A DNA stretch of 64,000 nt from DASVHS01 sp035468985 (GCA_035468985.1 DATISF010000073.1:12065-76064), one strand, 5' to 3'. Shown: positions 19,588-28,051, counted from the stretch's first letter. The notes: a model not told the origin generated them from the letters alone. Numbers and translations: made by a program.

Positions 19588-20819
19588 AGCCGCTCCACTC
19601 CTTCGATGAGCCGCTTCACTTCCTCTTCCGTCGTGTAACACGCACATCCCGCGCGCACGAGACCCTCGACGCCGAGCCGCTCGATCACCGTGGCCGCGTA
19701 GAAGTCTCCGTGGCTGAGGAAGAGACCGCGCTCGACGAGCTTGCGCACGGCGTCCTCAGCGGTCATGCCGTCGACGGTGAACGCGAGCGTCGGCGTTCGC
19801 GGCTGCCAAGGCGGCGCACCGTACAGGTGAACGCGCTTGATCGATGACAAGCCGTCCCACGCCATGCGGATCAGACGCATGCCGGTGTCGTGCAGCGCGC
19901 GATAGGTGCCGGCGAGACGATCGCGGCGCGAGCGGCCGTCGGACAGCGAGGCGAGAAAGTCGATCGTCGCTCCGATTCCCGCGATCCCTTCCTGGTTCTG
20001 CGTTCCGGTCTCCGCTCGTTCCGGTGGATCGTCGGGAGCCGGTGTGAGCTTCGGAAACGGCAACGACGCCAGGAGCTCGCGGCGTCCGAACAGAATCCCG
20101 GCGTGCGGCCCGTAGAACTTGTACGACGAGCAGGCCAGGAAGTCGCAGCCGATCTTCCTGACATCGATCAGTTCATGCGGCGCGAGGTGCACGGCATCGA
20201 CGAAAAGGAGTGCCCCGGCGGAGCGGGCGATGGCGGCGATTTTCCCGAGATCGTTGACGGTCCCGACTGCGTTCGATGCACCGCCGACTGCGATGAGCTT
20301 CGTCCTGCCGCTGACGAGCTGCGAGAGATGCTCCAGGTCCAGCTGCGCGGTTTCGGGAATCATCCGCGCGGCACGAACGACGATGCCGCGATCGGTTTCC
20401 AGCGCGCGCCACGGAGCGACGTTCGCGTGATGATCGAGATCGGTCACGATGACCTCGTCGCCCGCTTTCCAGGTACGCCCCAGCGCCCGGCCGAGGTGGA
20501 ACGTAACCGTGGTCATGTTGTTGCCGAAAACGATCTCCGACGGCGAGGCGTTGAGAAAATCGGCGGCCGCTTCGCGCGCGCTGGCGATGATCGCGTCGGT
20601 CTCCGCGCTCGTCGGATACGCCCAGTGCGTGTTCGCGTTGTGATGAAACAGATACCGGGTCATCGCTTCGGCAACCTGACGCGGCACCTGCGTTCCGCCC
20701 GGCGCATCGAAGTACGCGACCGGGAATCCGTGGTGGGTTCGCTGCAGTGCGGGGAAATGGCGGCGGATGGCGTCGACTGATGCGACGCCGTCCGCCGCGC
20801 TGGTCATCGTTTCGGACAT
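19584..20819 (-). CDS. Class V aminotransferase, cysteine desulfurase-like
   Basis: A 411-residue PLP enzyme of the CsdA/SufS-like class V group. Motifs: VAYFDAPGGTQVPRQV, NANTHWAYPTSAETD, NMTTVTFHLGRALG, VTDLDHHANVAPWRAL, LFVDAVHLAPHELIDV, and the PLP lysine in DFLACSSYKFYGPHAGILFG. The C-terminus contains a Cys pair in VRAGCACYTTEEEV. Members of this subgroup are annotated as cysteine desulfurase-like; whether this one mobilises sulfur is not certain. The start is ATG 20819. The TAG stop lies in the CTAGTGTGG palindrome. It runs in the same direction as arsM, which ends 80 bp upstream. Confidence 0.88.
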   Translation of the reverse strand: MSETMTSAADGVASVDAIRRHFPALQRTHHGFPVAYFDAPGGTQVPRQVAEAMTRYLFHHNANTHWAYPTSAETDAIIASAREAAADFLNASPSEIVFGNNMTTVTFHLGRALGRTWKAGDEVIVTDLDHHANVAPWRALETDRGIVVRAARMIPETAQLDLEHLSQLVSGRTKLIAVGGASNAVGTVNDLGKIAAIARSAGALLFVDAVHLAPHELIDVRKIGCDFLACSSYKFYGPHAGILFGRRELLASLPFPKLTPAPDDPPERAETGTQNQEGIAGIGATIDFLASLSDGRSRRDRLAGTYRALHDTGMRLIRMAWDGLSSIKRVHLYGAPPWQPRTPTLAFTVDGMTAEDAVRKLVERGLFLSHGDFYAATVIERLGVEGLVRAGCACYTTEEEVKRLIEGVERL

Positions 20820-20834
20820 GCGGCCTATTATCCC

Positions 20835-20909
20835 GTCATCCCGAGCGCAGCGAAGGATCTCGAACCGCCATGGCGGAGATCCTTCGCCGGCTGCGCGGCT
20901 CAGGATGAC
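20835..20909. repeat. Family A palindromic repeat, short form
   Basis: A 75 bp imperfect palindrome opening GTCATCCCGAGCGCAGCGAA and closing with its complement GCTGCGCGGCTCAGGATGAC. AAGGATCT/AGATCCTT and a small CCGCCATGGCGG centre are inside. Its right end encodes the last two Ser codons and the TGA stop of arsM. Confidence 0.85.
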
Positions 20910-21628
20910 AAGGACTTGCGCGCGCGAATGAACGCGCTCGACACCACCTGCTTCAGCATAGGCGGCACACCACCGTCCAGCAGCTCGACGTCGACGCCCG
21001 TGAATCCCGCGGCCCCGAGTCCGCTCTTGTACTCGTCGATCCGAAGCGCTCCGCTGATGCAGCCGCACCACGCGGCCACGTCATTGCGCAGCGCCTCCGG
21101 AAGCTCTCCGACCTGGACGATGTCGGATACGGCGAACCGTCCGCCCGGCTTCAGGACGCGGAATGCTTCGCGCAGGACCCGCGGCTTGTCCGCCGAGAGA
21201 TTGATGACGCAGTTGGAGAGAATCACGTCGACCGATTCGTCGGGGAGCGGGATCTGCTCGATCGTTCCCTTGAGGAACTCGACGTTGGTGACGCCGGCCT
21301 TCTGCTGATTCTCGCGCGCGAGCTCGATCATGTCGTCGGTCATGTCCAGACCGTAGGCCTTCCCCTTCGGGCCGACGCGGCGGGCCGAGAGCAGCACGTC
21401 GATTCCTCCGCCCGAGCCGAGATCGAGAACGATCTCGCCTTCGTTGAGCTGCGCGAGAAGCGTTGGATTCCCGCAGCCCAGTGAGGCCAGAACGGCGTCC
21501 TTCGGCAGAGAGGCCACCTCATCGTTGTCGTACAGCTTCGTGGACGAGCAGCAGCCGCCCGATCCCTTGCGCACTTCGCGGGCGATGTTGCCGTAACGCT
21601 CTTTGACTGCATCCTGGATCGTGGTCAT
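20900..21628 (-). CDS. arsM: Arsenite S-adenosylmethionine methyltransferase
   Basis: A 242-residue ArsM that methylates trivalent arsenic using SAM. Visible features: AREVRKGSGGCCSSTKLYDN with the conserved CC pair, the SAM motif EIVLDLGSGGGIDVLLSARR, GLDMTDDMIELARE, SNCVINLSADKPRVLREAFR, LKPGGRFAVSDIV, and the late Cys motif AAWCGCISGAL. The arsenic-binding cysteines are thus present. ATG 21628 is preferred over ATG 21634 because GGAGG is 6 nt upstream of it. The C-terminal SS and stop come from a Family A repeat. A promoter with an overlapping inverted repeat lies just upstream. Confidence 0.95.
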   Translation of the reverse strand: MTTIQDAVKERYGNIAREVRKGSGGCCSSTKLYDNDEVASLPKDAVLASLGCGNPTLLAQLNEGEIVLDLGSGGGIDVLLSARRVGPKGKAYGLDMTDDMIELARENQQKAGVTNVEFLKGTIEQIPLPDESVDVILSNCVINLSADKPRVLREAFRVLKPGGRFAVSDIVQVGELPEALRNDVAAWCGCISGALRIDEYKSGLGAAGFTGVDVELLDGGVPPMLKQVVSSAFIRARKSLSS

Positions 21629-21643
21629 CGACATCCTCCACAC

Positions 21644-21687
21644 ATATTCGTTGGTGCGAATATATGTCGGACTCACACATCTGTCAA
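21644..21687 (-). promoter_or_regulatory. arsM promoter with ArsR-type operator
   Basis: On the minus strand there is TTGACA (21687-21682), a 17 nt spacer, then TATATT (21664-21659): a near-consensus sigma-70 promoter. A perfect inverted repeat, ATATTCG-6 nt-CGAATAT (21644-21663), overlaps the -10 and expected start site. This is where an ArsR-type repressor would bind; ArsR operators are often AT-rich dyads of this kind. No arsR gene is in the window, so the regulator is inferred. Confidence 0.7.
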
Positions 21688-21732
21688 GGCGTATACGTTC
21701 CTCATGCGCTACACTTTCCCGCGCTCCCTGCC

Positions 21733-22638
21733 ATGCCCGATCCCTCCAACGTTCGCGTCCTCGTCGTCGATGACAGCGCGCTCGATCGCGCCCTGCTGAA
21801 AGTGCACCTGACGAAAGAGGGGTACCACCCCGATTTTGCGACCAACGGCGCAGAAGCCCTTCAGGCGCTGGAGAGCGATCCCGACCACTACGACGTCGTC
21901 CTGCTCGACCGCCGGATGCCCGATGTCGACGGCCTGACCGTGCTGGCGCGGATGAAGGAGCACCCGAAACTGCGGATGATTCCGGTCATCCTCGAGACCG
22001 CCGCCACCGAGGCGAGAGATGTGATCGAAGGGATCCGCACCGGGGCTTGGTACTACCTCACCAAACCGTACGACCCGCAGATGCTGCTCAGCGTCGTCAG
22101 CGCGGCCGCCAACGACTACGGCGAATTCAAGGACCTGCGAGCACGCCTGCGCCAGGGACTCAAGACTCTCCGCCTTCTGCGGACGGCGGTCTTCTCGATC
22201 CGCACCGTCGAGGAGGCGCGCGATGTGGGAACGATTCTGGCGAATGCCTGTCCCGATCCCGACTCCGCGGTCATCGGACTCACCGAGCTTCTGCTCAACG
22301 CCGTGGAGCACGGCAACCTCGGCATCACCTATGAAGAGAAGTCGGCCATGACCGACAAGGATCAATGGCAGCGCGAGATCGAACGCCGGCTGGCGCTGCC
22401 GGAGAACGCGACCAAGCGGGTCGAGATCCACTTCGAGCGAGATTCCGAGTCGGTGCGCTTCACCATTCGCGATGCCGGTCAGGGGTTCGACTGGACGCGT
22501 TTCGTCGACATCGATCCCACACGCGCATTCGACACGCATGGGCGCGGAATCTTCATGGCCCGTCGTTTGAGTTTCTCGTCGCTCGACTATCGCGGTGCCG
22601 GCAACGTGGTCGTGGCCACCGTGCGCGCCGCGTCATAG
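21733..22638 (+). CDS. Response regulator with RsbW-like ATPase domain
   Basis: A 301-residue protein. Residues 1-125 are a receiver domain: VRVLVVDDSALDRALLK, phospho-acceptor in VVLLDRRMPDVDGL and the conserved YYLTKPYDP lysine. Residues about 170-300 are a HATPase_c domain of the RsbW/anti-sigma kinase type: LTELLLNAVEHGNLGI (N box), RFTIRDAGQGFDW and HGRGIFMARRL. It should couple phosphorelay input to a serine kinase or anti-sigma output. ATG 21733 gives a normal receiver N-terminus. It is transcribed divergently from arsM. Confidence 0.88.
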   Translation: MPDPSNVRVLVVDDSALDRALLKVHLTKEGYHPDFATNGAEALQALESDPDHYDVVLLDRRMPDVDGLTVLARMKEHPKLRMIPVILETAATEARDVIEGIRTGAWYYLTKPYDPQMLLSVVSAAANDYGEFKDLRARLRQGLKTLRLLRTAVFSIRTVEEARDVGTILANACPDPDSAVIGLTELLLNAVEHGNLGITYEEKSAMTDKDQWQREIERRLALPENATKRVEIHFERDSESVRFTIRDAGQGFDWTRFVDIDPTRAFDTHGRGIFMARRLSFSSLDYRGAGNVVVATVRAAS

Positions 22639-22640
22639 AT

Positions 22641-22698
22641 CGTGGGTCGTGGATCGTGGGCAGATCCGCCGCAACGCCCCCGTGGCCCACGACCCACG
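22641..22698. repeat. Inverted repeat after response-regulator gene
   Basis: Arms CGTGGGTCGTGG (22641-22652) and CCACGACCCACG (22687-22698) are perfect complements with a 34 nt interior. It starts two bases after the TAG stop of the preceding gene. It may be a terminator-like structure or another palindromic repeat. Confidence 0.65.
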
Positions 22699-23286
22699 AG
22701 CCGTGCAACATGATCGACTCCTCGCGGCAAACAAGGCAGGCCTCCCCTTCTCCAGCGGCGCCGTCCAGGACGGCCGTCGATCGATCTGACGAATCTCGTT
22801 CGCGAGCATTCACCGTTCCGCTGGTCGCGCCTGCATCAACGCTCGTACGATCGCCATGTCGGCACGCCACGGATCCAGTCATCCGATTCCCTCCCCTCTA
22901 CGTTGCCTTGACACGTCTTCGCGATCAGACCTCAGTGATCATCGACGTGAAGACAGCTTGTGATCCGTTTCGCGTCCTGCAGGCGAGCAATGACCTTCCG
23001 CCGTCTCCTCGATCGCGGATGGGATGCCGTGGTGCTCATGGCCTCGAAGGGCGAAAGCGAGGGGCGTCACCGACAAGGGCGTGATCGTGATCCGGACGCG
23101 CCATCGGATGCCGCTGGGGTTCGTGGAACGGCGCTGGCACAAACTCTCCCCAATCGCCGATCTTGGCGCGTCTCGAGCGCGCGAAGTCCTCCTCGGCGAA
23201 CGGCATCCGCAGACCGACCTCGCTGCGAAACGTGTCCGTCGTTCTACGTGACCAAGGTGAGGAGTTGGTTGCGCGTCTGAGCCGCG
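22699..23286. other. Non-coding or decayed stretch
   Basis: About 590 bases with no recognisable gene. Several short frames are open on both strands but none gives a known motif, a good ribosome site and consistent third-position bias together. The stretch 23070-23251 has the most coding-like codon use (GVIVIRTRHRMPLGFVERRW) but no family is recognised. It may be a degraded gene. Confidence 0.5.
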
Positions 23287-23646
23287 TCAGTGCTCGTTTT
23301 CGGGATCCGACGGCAGCTTCGCGAACACGGTCTTCAACCGTTCCGCCGACTGATGATCGGCGGCGGCGATCACCGCGAGCCCGCTGTGGAAAATCGGCCT
23401 CTGCGTCTGCGTGAGCGGAGGAGGTTGCGGAACGGTCCTTACGACCTCGCAGTCGATCTTGATCGTTCCCATGTCCGTCGGCAGTTCCACCCGGCAGAAA
23501 GCGCCAGGAGGAGGAAGCGTTCCCTGATGGGCGACGCGCATGCCGCCGACCGAAGCGTCGAGCACGTAAACGCGCGCGGAACCGACGGCTCCGCGAAGGG
23601 GCTCACGCAATTTGACCCGAAGAAAGCGCCGCCGTTCTGTGACCAT
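23287..23646 (-). CDS. PilZ domain protein
   Basis: A 119-residue single-domain PilZ protein. It begins VTERRRFLRVKLREPLRG, giving the RxxxR motif, and has VYVLDASVGGMRVAHQG, giving D/NxSxxG, so c-di-GMP binding is likely. A Pro-rich loop (VPQPPPLTQTQRP) sits before the last helix, which ends AERLKTVFAKLPSDPE. It is cytoplasmic and small, probably a c-di-GMP-responsive adaptor. ATG 23646 is the start. Confidence 0.85.
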   Translation of the reverse strand: MVTERRRFLRVKLREPLRGAVGSARVYVLDASVGGMRVAHQGTLPPPGAFCRVELPTDMGTIKIDCEVVRTVPQPPPLTQTQRPIFHSGLAVIAAADHQSAERLKTVFAKLPSDPENEH

Positions 23647-23715
23647 TGCTGAAGAGGTGTGACCGTCGATTGTAGCACGCGAAGAAATGCGAGAATTCGG
23701 CTGAAGGAGACCCGA

Positions 23716-23967
23716 ATGAAACGGATGATGGCAATTTCCCTCTGCCTTCTCTTCCTGGCTGGCTGCGGCGCGAAGGGCGGCGCGAAAGTCGACGATCTTC
23801 AGAAGGCCAACGAAGATCTGAAGGCGCGGGTGAAGGCTCTGGAGGACGATCTGTTACAGGCGGACAAGAAACTGATCCAGCACGATCAAGCGCTGCAGGC
23901 GATGGCCGAGCGTCTCCGCGACATGGAGAACGCGGTCAACAAGATGCAGCTCGGCCCGGCGCGCTGA
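23716..23967 (+). CDS. Small coiled-coil lipoprotein
   Basis: An 83-residue protein with a lipoprotein signal (MKRMMAISLCLLFLAGCGAK, lipobox LAGC) and AAGGAG about 8 nt before ATG 23716. The mature part is a continuous coiled coil (VDDLQKANEDLKARVKALED, then LLQADKKLIQHDQALQAMAE) resembling Lpp/Alr-like envelope lipoproteins. It could tether or stabilise the outer membrane, or act as a periplasmic spacer. A perfect hairpin follows its stop. Confidence 0.8.
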   Translation: MKRMMAISLCLLFLAGCGAKGGAKVDDLQKANEDLKARVKALEDDLLQADKKLIQHDQALQAMAERLRDMENAVNKMQLGPAR

Positions 23968-23974
23968 GTGGTGT

Positions 23975-24000
23975 GCGCACAGACACTCCTGTCTGTGCGC
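23975..24000. terminator. Perfect hairpin between convergent genes
   Basis: An 11 bp stem, GCGCACAGACA / TGTCTGTGCGC, with loop CTCC lies between the stop of the coiled-coil lipoprotein (23967) and the stop of the convergent small gene (24003). It could end transcription from both sides. There is no T-tract, so it may instead be a repeat. Confidence 0.6.
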
Positions 24001-24002
24001 CG

Positions 24003-24248
24003 TCAGCGACCGAGCTTTCGCAGCTCTCCGTCGAGATGTTTCAGCGCTGCTTCGAGCGAACGGCGGCGAAGTTCTGACTTGGTCGCCTCGAGCTCGCGCA
24101 GCACGCCGCGACGCGATGACTCGAGGCTCTCCCGTTTGCGGGAGAGCTCCAGTTCGTCGCGTGACGGATCGTGTTCACGCGGCGAGAGTGCGTCGCGCCG
24201 ATCCTCCATCTGATTCTCGACGGATTTACTTCCCCAGCCCCTGGCCAT
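24003..24248 (-). CDS. Small conserved hypothetical protein (MARGWGSKSVE type)
   Basis: An 81-residue, highly charged helical protein starting MARGWGSKSVENQMEDRRDA. I have the impression that this opening recurs in small conserved proteins of related bacteria, but no function is known. The rest reads SRDELELSRKRESLESSRRG then LRRRSLEAALKHLDGELRKL, a probable coiled coil. ATG 24248 is chosen for the conserved opening; there is an upstream start that adds MLTE. No Cys, no signal peptide. Confidence 0.65.
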   Translation of the reverse strand: MARGWGSKSVENQMEDRRDALSPREHDPSRDELELSRKRESLESSRRGVLRELEATKSELRRRSLEAALKHLDGELRKLGR

Positions 24249-24300
24249 CTCAGTCAACAAAGGCGTGCGAATGGCGCGCCTGAATCCTTATGATCGTCGT

Positions 24301-25074
24301 ATGCATTTGATTGCCGCCGCAGCCATTCTCTATCAGGTGTTCGCCGTGCGCTATGCCACCCTCCCCCAGTTCCCGGTGTCGAGTCTGGTTCAGGGCGCGG
24401 AAGAAGGACGGAAACTCGACATCGCCATGATGGTCTGGGTCGTTCGGGGCGGCGGCCGCAACATCCTCGTCGACACGGGCTTCTATCGTCCTGATCTCAT
24501 CAAGAACTGGAAGCCGGCCGATTACGTCCGCCCCGACGACGCGGTTCGACGCGCCGGCGTCAAGCCCGAGGAGATCACGGACGTCATCATCACGCACGCG
24601 CACTGGGATCACGCGGACGGAGCCGACCTCTTCCCGAATGCCACGATCTGGATCCAGAAGGACGAATACGAGTACTACGCCACGCGCGCCGGCAAGGCCG
24701 GGGTGACCGTCGACGACATGAACGCGCTTCGCCTTGCCAACGATGCGAAGCGACTCCGGCTCGTCGACGGCGACCGGGAGATTCTTCCCGGCATCAGCGT
24801 TTACACCGGCGGGCGCCACACGTACGCGTCGCAGTACGTCAGCGTGACCACGAAGGACGGTCCGGTGGTACTGGCGTCGGACAACGTCTATCTCTACGAG
24901 AACCTCGAGAAGCACGCGCCGATCGCGCAGACGTTCGACGCCAAGTCGAATCTCGCGGCGCAGGATCGGATGAAATCCATCGTTCGGGACGTCGGTCTGA
25001 TCGTGCCGGGACACGACCCGGCAGTGCTGACGCGCTTCCCTCGCGTCGCCGAGGGAGTCGTGAAAATCGAATGA
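24301..25074 (+). CDS. MBL-fold metallohydrolase, AHL-lactonase-like
   Basis: About 257 residues. The metal site is THAHWDHADGADLFP (HxHxDH), with later ligands in VYTGGRHTYASQY, VLASDNVYLYEN and LIVPGHDPAVL. The opening MHLIAAAAILYQVFAVRYAT suggests a signal peptide or a short leader, followed by MVWVVRGGGRNILVDTGFY. This arrangement resembles N-acyl homoserine lactonases of the AiiA/AttM type, but other metallo-hydrolases share it. ATG 24301 is used; ATG 24271 is possible. It may act in the periplasm on lactones. Confidence 0.8.
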   Translation: MHLIAAAAILYQVFAVRYATLPQFPVSSLVQGAEEGRKLDIAMMVWVVRGGGRNILVDTGFYRPDLIKNWKPADYVRPDDAVRRAGVKPEEITDVIITHAHWDHADGADLFPNATIWIQKDEYEYYATRAGKAGVTVDDMNALRLANDAKRLRLVDGDREILPGISVYTGGRHTYASQYVSVTTKDGPVVLASDNVYLYENLEKHAPIAQTFDAKSNLAAQDRMKSIVRDVGLIVPGHDPAVLTRFPRVAEGVVKIE

Positions 25075-25100
25075 GTTACCATTGACCGACGATCCCAGCC

Positions 25101-25838
25101 ATGCCTCAGAATCCCCGTAACCGGGCTGAGCGCCGGAAGAAACAACGCATCCAGCTGACGCGCGGCGTGCTCGCCCGGTACGGCGCAACGCCGGTGATCA
25201 TTCTCGACATTACAGACGCTGGAGCGCGGATCGAGCATTTCGTCCGCTTCGACGTCGGACGGCGCTCGCGGCTGCGGCTGGAATGGCGCGAGAAGCCCCT
25301 GGAGGTCGACGCGCTCGTCGTTTCCTGCCGCGTCCATCGCTTCGCGCACGGCGAAGAGGGCACGACCGTTTATCAGTCCGGACTCTTCTTCCACGAATAC
25401 ATCGAAGACGCACTCAACGCACTCCGCGATCTCGTCGCCACGCACGTCGCGCACTCGCTCGCCGAACAGGTGGCCAACGCCCGCGGGATCGGGCCCGTCA
25501 TCGAACAGAACATGCCGGTGTTCCGATCGGGCGTCGTGGCCACGACCGGAATCGAAGGCGGCCAAAAGTCGAGGAGGATGATTCCCACCTCATCGGTCGT
25601 GATCGATCGCGGCTATCTCCGCTGCACGATGAACGGAAATCGATGGGACAAGAAGTGGAGCCGTTCGCCGGACCAGCCGGAAGAAGAAGGGTTCACCGTG
25701 CTCGCCACCGAGCCAGCCGAGAACGTCGATCAGCTCTGCGACACCTACCAGAGCAGCAACGCTGAGGGGCGCGAGTTGATCCGGAAGCTGGCCCAGATCA
25801 GCGTCGAGCGGAGCGAAGAGACTCCCGAACCGAAATAG
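25101..25838 (+). CDS. PilZ-like domain protein
   Basis: A 245-residue protein. The N-terminal third has RKKQRIQLTRGVLAR and LDITDAGARIEHFVRFD, PilZ-like but with weak match to the RxxxR and D/NxSxxG motifs. The rest has SVVIDRGYLRCTMNG, EEGFTVLATEPAENVDQLC and a charged tail. It is probably a cytoplasmic regulator with degenerate c-di-GMP binding. The stop at 25838 overlaps the 3' end of the convergent CubicO gene by 41 bp. Confidence 0.65.
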   Translation: MPQNPRNRAERRKKQRIQLTRGVLARYGATPVIILDITDAGARIEHFVRFDVGRRSRLRLEWREKPLEVDALVVSCRVHRFAHGEEGTTVYQSGLFFHEYIEDALNALRDLVATHVAHSLAEQVANARGIGPVIEQNMPVFRSGVVATTGIEGGQKSRRMIPTSSVVIDRGYLRCTMNGNRWDKKWSRSPDQPEEEGFTVLATEPAENVDQLCDTYQSSNAEGRELIRKLAQISVERSEETPEPK

Positions 25839-26772
25839 CCAGATCTTTCGGATGTCCTTCGTTCCGGTTCGTCAGGACGATGATGGCGAGATGCTCGTCC
25901 GGGAAGCGCACCACGGCATTGCGAAAGCCGATCGATTCACCGGTGTGGAAAACGATCCGCTGGCCGTCGTGCTCGCCGATCTTCCATCCGAATCCGTAAC
26001 GGACTCCCTTCTCATCGGTCTCGACGCGCGGAACCGAGGCTTCCGCGAATCGGCCTTTTTCCAGCGCCGTAATCCAGGGCACCAGGTCGTCGACTGACGT
26101 GTAGATTCCGCCATCGCCGAGGGTGGCACTGGTCACGGACTGATCGGTGCGCCGCCAGCCACCTCCCTCTCGGCTGTAGCCATACGCGCGATGCGCGACG
26201 GTGGAGATCCCCTCTTCGTGCGCGACCGTTGTCTTCATTCCCAGCGGTTCGAAGATCCGGTCGTGAAGAAAGGCGGCGAAGCGCTGACCGGACCCCTTCT
26301 CCACGATGAGAGCGAGCAGCACGTAGCCGCTGTTGCTGTAGCGGTAACTGCTGCCGGGAGGAAAGTACGTTGCTGTCTGGGTCTCGAGCAGCCGCAGCAC
26401 GTCGGCATCGGTCAACGGCTTCGTCGTGGCGGAGGGAATCACGTCCTCGTAGTCGATGAGCCCCGACGTGTGCGTGAGCAGGTGCCGGATCGTGATCGCG
26501 TCGGCGTACCCCGGCAGCGACGGGAGCCATCGCCGGATCGGATCGTCGAGCGAGAGCTTCTTGTCGCCGGCCAGCGTGAGGATCGCCGCCGCCGTGAACT
26601 GCTTCGTCACCGAGGCGAGCCGGTCATGCGTTTCCGGAGTGGCCTCGATGTGCTCCTCGAGATTCGCCATGCCGAACGCGTTCCGAACGACGACCTTGCC
26701 GTCGCGGATGACGATGACGCTCGCGCCAGGCACGTTGCCGCTGTAGTCATGGAAAAGCGGATCGAGATTCAC
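25798..26772 (-). CDS. CubicO-type serine hydrolase (beta-lactamase fold)
   Basis: About 324 residues of the class C beta-lactamase/CubicO group. The nucleophile motif is in DRLASVTKQFTAAAIL (SxxK), the Tyr motif is in YRYSNSGYVLLAL (YxN), and the third site is near VFHTGESIGFRNAVV. No signal peptide is evident from the chosen start. GTG 26772 overlaps the stop of the frame encoding the kinase C-terminal part as GTGA; ATG 26790 is an alternative. Substrate unknown; such enzymes cleave peptides, esters or beta-lactams. The 3' end overlaps the PilZ-like gene. Confidence 0.85.
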   Translation of the reverse strand: MNLDPLFHDYSGNVPGASVIVIRDGKVVVRNAFGMANLEEHIEATPETHDRLASVTKQFTAAAILTLAGDKKLSLDDPIRRWLPSLPGYADAITIRHLLTHTSGLIDYEDVIPSATTKPLTDADVLRLLETQTATYFPPGSSYRYSNSGYVLLALIVEKGSGQRFAAFLHDRIFEPLGMKTTVAHEEGISTVAHRAYGYSREGGGWRRTDQSVTSATLGDGGIYTSVDDLVPWITALEKGRFAEASVPRVETDEKGVRYGFGWKIGEHDGQRIVFHTGESIGFRNAVVRFPDEHLAIIVLTNRNEGHPKDLAISVRESLRSARR

Positions 26773-27014
26773 TCCTTCTTTCCGAACCATTTTCCGAAGC
26801 GCGACGCCGGCGCCGGAGTCTCCGGCTGGTCGTAGTCGACGAAGCGCCGGATCACTTCCGATTCGTGGCAGAAAGAGAATCGGTAGACATACGGCGAGGG
26901 GTAGGACGTGTCGTAGTCGACTCGCTCGAGCTTGAAGTAGCTGCCGCCGTACTGCAGGGTCGTTCCCGCTGTCCATCCGGTTTCTCCTTCGATGAGGCGA
27001 GCACGAGTGCCCAC
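26769..27014 (-). CDS. C-terminal domain after kinase, in other frame
   Basis: An 81-codon frame, offset from the kinase frame, reads ARLIEGETGWTAGTTLQYGG, then SYFKLERVDYDTSYPSPYVY, FSFCHESEVIRRFVDYDQ and a Lys-rich end. Its composition looks coding, while the kinase frame over the same bases looks like a shadow. Either the kinase continues here after a one-base frame shift, or this is a separate overlapping gene starting at GTG 27014, which has GGGGAGGA directly before it. I recognise no family. Its stop overlaps the CubicO start. Confidence 0.55.
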   Translation of the reverse strand: MGTRARLIEGETGWTAGTTLQYGGSYFKLERVDYDTSYPSPYVYRFSFCHESEVIRRFVDYDQPETPAPASRFGKWFGKKE

Positions 27015-28051
27015 TCCTCCCCAATGTCCTCGTGCACGATGAAATCCCCTGCCCGCGTTCTCTGCACGCTCCTCTTCGCCTCGGCCGACCGGCGGAGGTC
27101 GCGCGCCAGATCGCCCGCGGTCGGATAGCGATCGGCCGGATTCTTCTCCAGGCATTTGAGGATGATGCGGTTCAGCAGCATCGGAATCTCGGCGCGGAGC
27201 GCGCGCGGATGCGGAGGCGGCTCGCCGACGTGCTTCATGCCCAATGCAGTCGGTGTGTCTCCGTGGAACGGCAGCCGTCCGGTCGAGGCTTCGAACAAGA
27301 CGACGCCGAGCGAGTAGATGTCGCTGCGGGCGTCGACGCGGACGCCGTTGAACTGCTCGGGCGACATGTACTGCGGCGTGCCAACCGTGAAGCCCGTGGC
27401 GGTGATCGCGGTCGCGTTCACGGCCGCATCGCGAGCGACGCCGAAATCGATCAGGCGCACCTGGCCGTCGCGCGTGAGCATCACGTTGTGCGGCTTCATG
27501 TCGCGATGCACGACACCATGCTCGTGCGCGGCGTTGAGGCAATCGGCCACTTCGCTACCGATACGCACGACTTCGCCGACCGGAAGCGCACCGCTGCCCG
27601 CGATCACGTCGCGGAGATTCGTTCCGTCGATGAAGTCGGTCAGGAGATACATCGAATCGTCGACCACCCCGAAGTCGTGGATCTTCGGCACGGCGGGATG
27701 CGCGATGCGCCCGAGGATCTCGGCCTCGCGGCGGAAACGCTTGAGCGACCATGAACTGCCACCGGCCGCGGCGTGGAGTACCTTCAGCGCGTACGTGCCA
27801 CGGTCGCGCTCATCGGTGACGCGGAAAACCGATCCCATGCCGCCGCGCCCGACCACTTCGACGATGTGATAGCGGCTCGCGAACACGCGATCCACCTGCG
27901 GCATCGTCGCCGGCGTGCGCTCCTCGGTCGGCACCCCGTCGGCCGTTTTGACGATCGTGACGCTGTGGGAGTCGGGGGTCTGACCGCAGACCGCACACAG
28001 CTCCGCGCTCTCCTCGAGACGATCGAAACCGCACCAGACACAGATGGCCAA
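26852..28051 (-). CDS. Ser/Thr protein kinase with N-terminal zinc ribbon
   Basis: A Hanks-type kinase. After a CVWC...CAVC zinc ribbon (residues about 4-25), the kinase domain shows VVGRGGMGSVFRV, YALKVLHA, VVHRDMKPHNVML, RLIDFGVARDA, GTPQYMSPEQFNG and DIYSLGVVLFEASTG. All catalytic residues are present, so it is likely active. TTG 28051 is chosen because it places the zinc ribbon at the N-terminus; a farther TTG at 28099 exists. Beyond about 27014 this frame becomes Ser/Thr/Arg-rich and looks like a shadow of the other frame, so the true C-terminus probably continues in that frame. No transmembrane helix is visible. Confidence 0.82.
   Translation of the reverse strand: MAICVWCGFDRLEESAELCAVCGQTPDSHSVTIVKTADGVPTEERTPATMPQVDRVFASRYHIVEVVGRGGMGSVFRVTDERDRGTYALKVLHAAAGGSSWSLKRFRREAEILGRIAHPAVPKIHDFGVVDDSMYLLTDFIDGTNLRDVIAGSGALPVGEVVRIGSEVADCLNAAHEHGVVHRDMKPHNVMLTRDGQVRLIDFGVARDAAVNATAITATGFTVGTPQYMSPEQFNGVRVDARSDIYSLGVVLFEASTGRLPFHGDTPTALGMKHVGEPPPHPRALRAEIPMLLNRIILKCLEKNPADRYPTAGDLARDLRRSAEAKRSVQRTRAGDFIVHEDIGEEWALVLASSKEKPDGQRERPCSTAAATSSSSESTTTRPTPRRMSTDSLSATNRK

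Noticed and set aside
22939..23280. Small genes in the gap after the response regulator
   Set aside because: Short frames on both strands with no motif, no ribosome site and inconsistent codon bias.
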